64,000 nt of DNA, taken from NCBI RefSeq assembly GCF_000247815.1, contig NC_021674.1:14211562-14275561 (forward strand), in the 5' to 3' direction. Source of the DNA: Ficedula albicollis. Its lineage: Eukaryota; Chordata; Aves; Passeriformes; Muscicapidae. Numbering within the stretch: position 1 is the first letter of the stretch; each line of letters opens with the position of its first letter. The translations under genes were made by a program, and so were the position numbers. Of this stretch, positions 1 to 43,324 are shown one piece after another. The notes beneath the pieces are model-generated. The model saw only the letters and a list, made by a program, of their open reading frames with translations, ran no database searches and was not told the DNA's origin.

Positions 1-97
1 TGCCAGCCTCTGCTTCCCGGAACAAACAGGAACTGGATAATGAATGGTCACTATCTGCATCCTGTGCAGCAGCAGCTTCCAAAGACTCAGCTGTAAA
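1..97 (-). other. PPP1R21: PPP1R21 3' UTR (partial)
   Basis: This is the sequence after the stop codon on the minus strand. No AATAAA is present, so the transcript end lies beyond the window. Confidence 0.85.
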
Positions 98-33428
<33,331 letters not shown>

Positions 33429-33474
33429 CTCCGCCCCGCCGGCTCGGCTGCACTCGGCTGCACTCGGCTCAGCT

Positions 33475-33475
<1 letters not shown>

Positions 33476-33565
<90 letters not shown>
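33476..33565. other. G homopolymer (90 bases) in PPP1R21 5' region, probable artefact
   Basis: Uninterrupted G immediately after a short GCACTCGGCT tandem repeat, 47 bases upstream of the start codon. True GC-rich 5' UTR or core promoter sequence is probably missing or misrepresented. Confidence 0.85.
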
Positions 33566-33785
33566 CTCGGGCGCTCCCGCCCGCCCCGCACGCCCTCCAA
33601 TGGGAAGACGCACTTCCGGGTTCAGGGCGGTGGTAACGCGATGACGTAACCGCGCCGTGCGCGATGCGGAGGGGCGGAGCTTTAAGCCGCAGGCGCCACC
33701 ATCTTGACGCAATTTCCAAGATGGCGCCGGGAGGGGGCGGGGCTCGGGAGCCGGTGACGTGACACTGCCGCGGGGCTCGCTGTCC

Positions 33786-33799
33786 GTTGCCATAGCAAC
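33786..33799. promoter_or_regulatory. Perfect palindromic RFX X-box
   Basis: GTTGCCATAGCAAC matches the bipartite RFX consensus GTNRCC-N(0-3)-RGYAAC with both half-sites intact. It lies about 360 bp upstream of the PPP1R21 ATG, near CRE and CCAAT sites, a common partner set. Confidence 0.75.
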
Positions 33800-34006
33800 G
33801 GCTGCGGGGCCGCGCGCGGCCTGCGGGCTACGGAGCGCCGCCCCGCCCAAAAAGCTTCGCCCGCGATTGGGCCTGGAGGCTCATGTCGTGACAATCGCGA
33901 CTGGGGAGGCGGCGAGCTCCGGCGCCATCGCTGCCTGGGCCCCGTGCCCCTGTCGGTCCCGCGGCTTCCCGGCCGGACAGCGCTGTCGCTAGGGGGAGCC
34001 CCGGCA

Positions 34007-34034
34007 CCCGCGACACCCTCAGAAACTGAGGCAG

Positions 34035-34076
<42 letters not shown>

Positions 34077-34104
34077 GCGACCCCCTCAGAAACTGAGGCA
34101 GCCG
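34007..34104. repeat. 31-bp tandem repeat split by a 37-base G run
   Basis: The 31-bp unit (CCCGCGAC ... CTCAGAAACTGAGGCAGCCG) is at 34007-34037 and 34074-34104 with one mismatch. G37 lies between at 34037-34073. It contains the small dyad CTCAGAAACTGAG. This is the same association of G run and tandem repeat as in intron 9. Confidence 0.9.
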
Positions 34105-34344
34105 CGGGTGTTTGCGGACCCATAGGGGACTCAATAAAAGAAAAGGCGGTTCCGTCACTTCCAGCAGCTCGCAGTGGGTGTCAGTGCCGGCGCTTGGATC
34201 TCCCTACAGCCTGCAGCCTCGTATCCTAAGTGCAAGAGATACCGAGTGTATCCATTACATCCTAATGAAGGAGAACGCCGGTGGGTCCCGGGTCGTGCAA
34301 TGCCCTCTCAAGCGGCAGAAACTCGAATTCCACAGTCTGGGGCA

Positions 34345-34746
34345 CCACTGAGAGGGATCTCATCAGTGCCTGTAAATATCTCAAAGTGCCACGGGGACGG
34401 TGCCGGGCTCTTTTCAGTGGTGCCCAGTGACAGGACAATGAGCAGTGTCTGTAAACTAAAACACGAGAAGTTCCACCTCAGCCCGAGGAAGGATTTTACA
34501 CTGAGGGTGGCAGAGCACTGGCGCAGCTGCCCAGGGAGGTTAAGGACTCTCCCTCCCTCCCGAGGAAGGATTTTACACTGAGCTGGCGCAGCTGCCCAGG
34601 GAGGTTAAGGACTCTCCCTCCCTGCAGACATTCAAACCCGCCTGGACACGCTCCCGTGTCACCTGCTCCAGGTGACCCTGCCCTGGCAGAGGGTTGGAAT
34701 GGATTATTTCACTCCAATCCTAACAACTCTGTGATTTCGTGATTCT
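34345..34746 (+). mobile_element. CR1 LINE 3' end
   Basis: The plus strand follows the CR1 3' end: GAGGGATCTCATCA, TTTTCAGTGGTGCCCAGTGA, ACACGAGAAGTTCC, GCTGCCCAGGGAGGTTAAGG, ACATTCAAACCCGCCTGGAC, AGGTGACCCTGCC and a terminal CTGTGATT/GTGATTCTGG, the CR1-type short 3' repeat. It is 5' truncated and has an internal tandem duplication of about 77 bp (34482-34625). It points away from PPP1R21 just upstream of its CpG island. Confidence 0.93.
34482..34625. repeat. Internal tandem duplication in CR1, about 77 bp
   Basis: CCCGAGGAAGGATTTTACAC occurs at 34482 and 34559. The second copy lacks about 14 bases (GGTGGCAGAGCACT region). It arose after insertion or in the copied element. Confidence 0.9.
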
Positions 34747-35371
34747 GGATATCTGCACCCAGTGTTTCCCTGAGGTCCCTTCTCGGCTCTCCTCTCTCCA
34801 GCGTATAGATCTCTGTTTCAGAGCCACTTTGAGCTTCTCCAGCATTCAGCCATCCTATAGAGACTGCTCTGCTACTTATCTCCTATTTGCTTCTTTATCC
34901 TCAGGCTGGCCAAACATTCAAACATGTGTATACCACCAGCACACTTCAAGCAGAAACTGAAAACATCACAAAAGGCGTATTTGGTCCTGCCAGGTACTCA
35001 GCCAATGCAGAATTTTGTTTCTGAACATGGCTGGAAACAGATGTGTAAGGAAGAGAGAAATAAGGCAAAAATGTGATGACACTTTACCAGTATATGCTGA
35101 GCATCTGGCAATTTGCAAGTTAAGGGCTTCCTGGTCTAGGATAGAGATGTTGCAGCAAATTATTATTTTTGTTCCATTTCCATGGCATCATTTTTTTTCT
35201 ACTTGATTTCAGCGCAGTGTCTTCATAGCTGTTCTTCAGTAGTGGGTAGTGCTAGAGGTGATAGATAATGTTTTGTTACCTCCTTTTGTCTTTGTTCCCC
35301 TTAAGTAGGAGTGAATAGAAGGTGCCCATAATGGAAGCTAATATTTTCCTTATTCTTGAGGCTTTGATGGG

Positions 35372-35394
35372 GTGTGTGTGTGTGTGTGTGTGTG
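35372..35394. repeat. (TG)n microsatellite
   Basis: About eleven uninterrupted TG units. Confidence 0.95.
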
Positions 35395-37517
35395 CTGTTC
35401 TTTTGCTTATCACAGTAGAGGAGTTGGCAAGCCCCAAATAAGACACTGGGGCCAGATTAGTAAACATGTTTGTGTCTCCACAGGAAGTCTTAATGTTGGA
35501 GGACGTGCTGCTGATCCCTGTTGCCAACAACATCACTGTGCATTTTTAGGAGGTATAAAAGGGGAGATAGGCAAAACACACACTGTCATCCTTCATCCAA
35601 ATGATCTTGCTGATGTTCTGCTTGACCAGAAGAGCTTAAACAGCAATCCTGGAATAAGAAATAAGGAAGCTCTAGTTTTTAACTATTAGAGCTGATACAC
35701 TTCTCTTTCCACTCTGTTTTGCATCCCCTACAGAGTTCTCTACTGAGGCAAACAGGGTTTGCAATTGCTGCACATTAGGGTTAAGAGCATTCCATGGTAT
35801 ATCCTAATATATGACAGTGCAGTAAATTTTGTATAGGAAAATTATTTAAAGCCTTTACATTTGACTCCAACCTGTACTTTTAGGTTTGCATTTTCGAGGA
35901 TGTGTCTTTCATTGAAATGTTACACTGAAATACTTTGAACACACTTTGCAAGTACTCCCAGGTTTGTGCTGCCTTCAAAGATGCTTTTGTGGTGCAGTTT
36001 TCCCTTCTCTCTGATGCAGTGCATGCTGGCAGAGAGGTTTCACAGCTGAAAGCTGGAAAACAGAGCTCAGGGAATTACAGTGCCTAGTTGTGGCAGAATG
36101 AATTGCTTCCCCACTGACAACAGCAGTGTTCCTGACTGTGCAGCAGCACTCAGAGTGGAAGAGCACAGAATTTATTCGCCTCCATCCACCCAGAGTGGGA
36201 AGGCCCAAGTGTACATCACATCATTTATCATAGGAGGCAATTCCAATTGCTTGAAACAAGTGAAAGGAGCAAGTAAAAGCTGGTGGTTTACTGCTTTAAG
36301 GCTGAGAGCTGGCTGCAGGATTTTTAGGCTCATCAGAACAGCCCTACTTCAGTGTATTTAAGCATCAAGCCAGCCTCTTGTGTTTTAAAGTGGTATTGTC
36401 TCTTTCCCATTTTCCCATGGATCCCAGAGTCCCTATAATCTCAGGAACATACAACACTGTAATTTATCAGTTATCCCATGGTGGTTCTTGGTAAACAGCT
36501 TCAGTAAATTTCCAAAAAACGGGTGACACAAGTTAGCTTGTTTGTTGATTGGGGTTTTTTTCACTGTCTCGCAGGGAATTCTCAGATTCATCCTTTTGAT
36601 TTGCCGTGGCAGCTGCAAGTGCTACTTCCCCAAACGTCAGCTGTGAAAAAAATGCCTTCATTGTTCTGTTTCCTCACTTAATCCTCAATTCTCACCTCTC
36701 CCTGGAGAGCAAGGCTGTCCCAGCACTGCAGCCCAGGGACGTGTCACCGCAGTGTGGTGTCATGAGGCTTCCGCAGCACTGACTCAGTAATTGCAAGGGG
36801 CTGTTCCTCTTGTCAGAAGTTTGGAGTGAGAGAGCTCATGGAAGTGGAATGCCAAGCAGCGTGGGGTGGTGGCCACAGGACCCCTAAAATACTGCCTTCT
36901 GCAACACACCCACAGGAATATAAATACAGGTTATGGCAGCAGAGCTTCATGCAAGCTCAGACGTGACGTGTGGAGCAAAGGAATCCCTCCTAGCACTCAT
37001 GACATTTTTGTTTCCACGGAGGGAGAACAGGTAGCAAAGGATAGACAGTGTTACAGAGACTGTCCTTCCCTTGTGTCTGTGCACAGCAGCTGGTACAATG
37101 GGTGTTGAATTCTGGGTGCTGTCTCAAGACAACTAATTTATTTAAGAATTAGAGTGATTGTTTCAAAAACATCCTATTTTCAAGCTCATTTGCCCTCTCT
37201 TCCTGCTCAAATCGTGTCTTCCCCTCGGTCTGATTAGTCAGAACTTGTACTCACAGACCCCAAGAACAGGTGGAGGTAAAGAAATAAACAAAGAACATAT
37301 TTCGAATTATCGAGGATGTTTTCTGTGCTTTGGGAAAATAAACTTCATTGTCATCACATATATCCTCACAAGTACTCACAACAAAAGGGTTTCTAAGAGA
37401 CAGAAAAAATTCAAAAATTATTGGAAGAGAGCCATCTTCAGTCATCAGACTATCACAAGCAGCACATAAACCACATCCTCGGAAGCTGCGAACACCCGAA
37501 ACTGGTGTTTTGTTTCT

Positions 37518-37530
37518 GTTATCTAGCAAC
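37518..37530 (+). promoter_or_regulatory. RFX X-box-like site (one mismatch)
   Basis: GTTATCTAGCAAC in intergenic DNA. The right half-site AGCAAC is perfect and the left half has one mismatch. It is followed by GGC, as at the promoter X-box. Confidence 0.4.
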
Positions 37531-40019
37531 GGCAAGTCTGAACAGCAGGATGTGTGCTCACAGTGCACGCTCGTTATTTCTCATGGTGACTGTAACAAAC
37601 TGCTTGCTACAAATAACCTTTCACCTCATAAAAACCCGATTGCTCTGATAAAAAAAGGCTAGTAAAAAAAAATAAAAATATATGTATGTATAGATAATGC
37701 GCCTCATGGACCAGTTTCATTATTATTCTATTCATTATCCTAATTTCAGCGTTTCCATAGCATTTAAAAATATAAATGAGAACAAGTCTCTCTCTCTTCC
37801 ATGTCCCTTCCCAGCCCATAGGTTAAACAGCTTGAGTCATCTATAGGGTGTGTGCGTGGCCAGGGGAGCCGTGCCTTTGTACAGAAAGAAATTGCTGAGG
37901 ACAAGAAGATGGAAAAACTGAGCAGGCAGCTGCCTGTGATAAGTCAGAGTTGAACTTTGCAGCTCATGTTCTATGTGGGTACAACACATACCAGCCCTGA
38001 GTGCAACAGCAGAAGCTGCTGTCCCTCCACAGCAAATCCTTACTGATACTCGCTCCACAAAACAGCAGAACTTAGCTCCAAAAGTTTGGATTTTACTTTT
38101 TTTTTTTAATGTGGAATTCCCCTTCTTCAGAGAAATGAAACCTTTTCCCTCACTCTGCTATCTTTTGTTGAAGGTCTGTACACCTTCTACAGCTTTGTTT
38201 CTTGCTTTTCTTCACACTTGCAGGGGACATATCTGAGAAACCTCAGCCTGGCTAGAACTGCCCAGACTGAGATTCCATAATCTTACATGTTTGCTGGAGA
38301 AAAAAAAATAAAAGCAATATACATTAAATCCCAAGAGACAAATTGCCTGACTTCATAGAGAAAGAAATAATGGAGGAGGAGCATTGTGAAGATTATGGAG
38401 TGAGGAGTGGATGCTTTCTCATGTACCCCAGTTGTGATACAGATCTGCTAGCCTTGGAAAGAAGTCCTGACTTACCCCGACAAGGAACATCCACAAACCT
38501 GGAGCTGTTACGGCATCGAAGATGTCGTGGGTTTGTCTTCTCTCCAGAGGCAGACACATGAGCAGAGAAAGGAAACAGCTGGGAGGTCTACCAGGAGTTT
38601 ACCAGGGAACATTTTAATCAGAACTATTCCTGTTCATTATCTATTTTTTGTTATTATTTTTAAAAGGATCTTGGTGCCTCTGGGAAGAATTTTGACTTTT
38701 AGAATGAGCTAAAGCCAAGTCTTTGATGTGTAAAGACCAGGATAGAAAAAGAAGAGGGATGCAGGAGACGTGGGGCAGGGCTCCTCACTGACAGCACGGG
38801 GAGAAGGCACAACACATCATGCAGGAGGAGAAAGCCAGAAACAGTTTTTTGGGCAGCATGAGCCCAGTGATGGGAATGGGAGCTTGGAGTGGTGGAAGGG
38901 AGGATTAAAAGGCAACAGGAGAGTATCCAGATCAAATTGACCGCTGAAAAAAGGGTCCCTTGGCAGGGACAGGTTTGTCTTTGCGGATGAGTATGAACTG
39001 GGAAGAAGAGACAGCACGAGGAGCAACGTCATGTCAGCTTTAAACCCTAACAATGGGGGAGGAAGAATCCTAGGTGGGATTATGTGGCTGAGATTAACAA
39101 TGTTAGCATTTAAATATTAATAACATATTTTTTAAATATTACTGCATTTGGTGGGAGGAAGGGCTTGTGCAGTTTTCTTTTGTTATGATACTGACCAGTT
39201 ACAGCAGCATTTTCTCAGCTGAGTGAGACATCACATTAAGAAGGTAGCAGTGAACTTGAGTGAACTTACAGGGGCAGTAATTAATCAAAGAGTGACACAG
39301 TTAGTCAGAATTTTTTTTTTTTTTTGTAAAATACCTGAATAGCATTCCAGCCCTCTGCATTTTAGAAAGAAATAAAATTCAGATAACTATTAAAAAAAAG
39401 CCACACCAAACAACCCTCACAAAAAACACCAACAAAAATTCTCTGTAGATTTTCATCATTATCTATAATGATTTAAAAGAATTAAAGTTCTCCACTATTA
39501 AAACTGCCTTAAATTTTAAAATTACATCTTTTTTTTTTTTTTTTAATGCCTTTGGGTAAGATGACAAGCTTCTTAACCTAGATGAAATACAGCAAGAAAC
39601 AAGAGGACACATAATATTACTAAAAATTGAAGCTTAATTGTTATTGCTATCAGCATTCATTCACTTGAAATCCAGCATTCCTTAGAAGGAAAGCAGGGGT
39701 GAGCCACTTGCACAAGCCAGCAAAGAAAGGAAGATTCCCAGAACAATGCAGGATTTTCACCTCTAATTGTGTCCCATATTTCTGTGTATAGATCAGAGCT
39801 AACATGAAATTTGGTATCGAGCTCTACCTGGGGCAATTTTGCTTCTCCTCATTCTGAAATATTAACTGTGATAAATAAAACAGCACTGCTACAAGGAGCA
39901 GGGCATTTGTGAAGTTGGGCACCAACAAGTAAGGATTACCCAGCTCACTGGAAATAATGAACCTTGACAGATCTAGGGTTAAATACTTTAAAATTAGATC
40001 CTGCTGAAAGCTGAATCTT

Positions 40020-40130
40020 GTCGCTTAGCAACGGCCGCACGGGATGCTGCTGTCACTCAGAGGATGCTTCTCTGGGGAGATCACATCACGCTCACAGAAA
40101 ATGGGCTGTGATTGGGGCAAGGTGACATCA
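40020..40130 (+). promoter_or_regulatory. Candidate distal element: X-box-like, CCAAT and CRE-like sites
   Basis: GTCGCTTAGCAAC at 40020-40032 (one mismatch to the RFX consensus), inverted CCAAT (ATTGG, 40111-40115) and TGACATCA (40123-40130), with several CpGs in otherwise CpG-poor DNA. Enhancer or cryptic promoter function is inference. Confidence 0.35.
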
Positions 40131-40537
40131 TATTTTAGGTAGCAGCCAACACGATTGCACTCGAGTTAATACCCAGAGATTTAAGGAAACATCTTCTCTT
40201 TTGGAATAGCTCAGCTCTGCCCACACCTCACCTGACCCCAGGAAGAGCCTGCGCAGAACAGCAGGACCTGTCGGCCAGCACATCACAGCCAAACTCAACA
40301 GGTGGAGCTTTCATCTTTTAAATTACTCAGAGCCAAAAGAAAAGAAAAATGCCTACTATTTGTGGAGGTCTGACTGTATTCGGAGCATAGAAACCTCCAC
40401 CAGCAGTTTAGAAAACATGCACAAAGCCAGTGAGAGAGAATAAAATGTACCCTTACTGAAAATAACTAAAAATTCAGTTTGCTGAGCTAATTTTAGCACT
40501 TGTAACAACTGGGAACCTACTGGATTTTAGTAAGGAA

Positions 40538-40742
40538 CCAAGATACCGAGTTAATTAAATAAAAAAAAAGCCCTTGAGGCACAAAACTTGTTTTTCAAAG
40601 GGATGCTGTGTTAAGGTTGGTACAGGCACCTACAGAGATACCAAGATACCAAGTTAATTAAATTAAAAAAAAGCCCTTGAGGCACAAAACCTGTTTTTCA
40701 AAGGGATGTTGTGTTAAGGTTGGTACAGGCACCTACAGAGAT
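40538..40742. repeat. Two-copy tandem duplication, 103-bp unit
   Basis: CCAAGATACC starts copies at 40538 and 40641. The copies differ at about four positions (CCGAG/CCAAG, AACTTG/AACCTG, GATGCTG/GATGTTG and an A/T in the A run), so the duplication is not recent. Confidence 0.93.
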
Positions 40743-43318
40743 TTTTCTCAACACCTGCCTGGCAACTCTAAAGCACATAAGCACATCAGAGCATCTGAGG
40801 TTAATCTGATAGGAGCCATCCTGCATTTCTAAGTATGAAATACCCAGATTCTGAACTGCTGTCAGCACCTCTGGAATGGATACAGAAATTGGGTATATCC
40901 AGTCTAACCTAGTACACTGAGCATTAGGGCCTAGATAGTCAAAGTATTAAGGAAATTGAGATTACGGAAATCAGCATAAAAGCAACACCCAGATAGACAT
41001 ACCTAGATTTAGGACACTGGATGTCTTCTCTGAACATTGAAAGAGCAAAGATAGGTCCTTCTTTCCTTTATTTTGGGCAGGCTGTGCCATAAAGTTGCTC
41101 CTGGTGAGCAGGAAAGTAATCAGGAAGGATCACAAAGATCATGACAGATCTCATGAAATCAACTTCCAGGTCATGAACTACCAAATTTCCTCCTGATAGG
41201 GACCTCAACACTTGGTAGTGATGGAGGAAAACAAATATAGGGACATATTAGTTGATAATGGCATTAGTCAACTGCATGTGAGCAAGTGAAAGCCATACAG
41301 GCAAGAGTGCTGCAAAAGCAGGGAAATATTAAGGCCAGGTTTCAAAGAAAAGCACTCTAGAAGAGTGGTTTTCAGTCTTCTCATGCACGTGCCTGCAGGC
41401 TGACTTCAGTCTGGGACTGAGGTACAGAAAAGTGGTTAAGAGGAATGAAGATCATGTCTTCCAAACGGAAAACAAATAATTCTGGTTTGTTTAACAAGTC
41501 AAGAGTCTAAGGAGAGAAATGATTGCTTTTGTACTGATGCAATAGGAAAATAAACACGCCACTGTTTAACAAAGAGCTGTTTAAATGAACCCTGGCAGAG
41601 GGTAGGTAGTAATTTTATGTCAGCTCTAAGGAGTTTACAACAGTAAGAGCAGGCAGCTTTCAGGGGAGCCTTCTGGAGGAAAGGGGAGAAAAAAACCCCA
41701 ACTGATCTGAGGACTGAAAATTCAAGCAGAGGTGATACTGCTTCACCTTATGGCTAAATATGCTGGGAAAGTTCACAGTAGCAGCATTGCTGGACTAGTA
41801 TGTAATTATCTTTAAGCTACATGTATTCATTCAGACTACTCAAAATAAGAACACTTACAGGTACCTGTAACCTCAAAACCTGTGAAAGAATAACTATAGT
41901 CCATGTCAAATTTAGACAACCATTTTTTTCCAAATCTATTAGATATTTCTTCAACAACTGTCCTTAAAATACAGCTGGTGTTAGTGCATAATTGCTTCAG
42001 TTAATGCTTTGAGAGTTGTGGCTCCATACAGAGGATAATTTCTAGCAAAGTCATAACAGAGGAAAACACTCCTGGGAAATTTAACAACGAGCTCAAGGTT
42101 CTCAGAATTTTATAGTGAATAACAAATAGAAAGGTATCATTAACATATGATACATGGCTGTAATTTTGTCCAAACTAATTAGAGCAGTTGTTCTCTTATT
42201 AGTCTATTAAGATGAACACTAAATCAAATATATTAATAGTGCACATATATTCTGTAATGTGTTTTAAATTTTGTTAGATATGGCAATAAAACAAGTCTTT
42301 GTTAACATCTACTGTTATCACTTGAAGTACTGAGAAAGTTGTGTTGTCATCAGATGCTAGGGAGCAAGCTTAACAATACCAGTGGGCTAAACAAATAAAA
42401 ATAAAAGAGATGGACCAATGTCTGCTTTTAATGAAGATAAACATCATGTCACATCTTGTTTTCCTCCTCTGGTGTTTCTGCCTCTCAGGGACTGGAAGGG
42501 CACCTAGCACGTGTGTGCATTTGAGAGAAAAGCTGGCCCAGGAGCAGCAAGCTGAGGTATAAAATGGGATGGGGAATACTATTCTTGCTAGTATTAAGAG
42601 AGGTTAATCCCACCTATGTGCTGTCCATAAGGCCTTCTGTATAAAGAACCAACAGACATCATAAATCATTATCTAGAGAAAGTAAACACTGAAAAAAACC
42701 CAAAAACCAAACAAGACCTATGCTGCTTCATCCAGGGGCACATTTTTTAAATTACCTGTCCTGCCCTAGACTGTTGATCTTTGAGTCTCATCCAAGCAAC
42801 TTGGCCATAGCAATACAGGCACAGAACAGCTAATGATCACAGATGTTTCATTAGCAAAAGACCTGAGTTATTTCTGTTTAAACAAGTGCTTTGCACAGGA
42901 AGGCAGAAGTTAGGCAGTAGTGTTTCAGCAATTTCCAAGATGTCAAAACATTCCTTAGGTTGCAGGTTAAAGGCCTTAATTAGATGCTCTTCAAACATTA
43001 TGGGCCACCTGTGGATCAAGGTGACTGTAATCAAATCCTGCTACGGACTGGTAAGTATTTCACAGATGATTTCCACATGCATACAAACATCTTAACCAAC
43101 CCACAATGAATCACACACTTTTTACACTAGTCCAGTCTCGTGGAAGAAGTTTGAATGGGAAGGTGGAATATAGCACCATCTGAGACCAGAGCCAGGGTCT
43201 GCAGACAAAGAGAGAACACAGCGCTTTCTGTTTGCAATGCTGTTTATTTTAGAAAAGCCCCTTTGATCATCTGAATGAAAAATGTGGGCAGAAAAGTCAC
43301 AAACGTTATAAAACAAAG

Positions 43319-43324
43319 TTTATT
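43319..43324 (-). terminator. FOXN2: Candidate FOXN2 polyadenylation signal
   Basis: AATAAA on the minus strand. A second AATAAA lies at 43243-43248. Either could define the distal transcript end. Confidence 0.4.

Larger units (their letters stand above)
34747..43299. other. Intergenic region between FOXN2 and PPP1R21
   Basis: About 8.5 kb without a coding gene I can support. It contains a TG microsatellite (35372-35394), two X-box-like sites (37518, 40020) and a 103-bp tandem duplication (40538). Open frames up to about 105 codons show no recognisable domain. Undetected non-coding transcripts are possible. Confidence 0.8.

Noticed and set aside
37158..37662. Overlapping frames of about 104 codons in intergenic DNA as a possible small gene
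   Set aside because: Three frames on both strands are open over the same stretch and none resembles a known protein or carries a plausible initiation or splice context.
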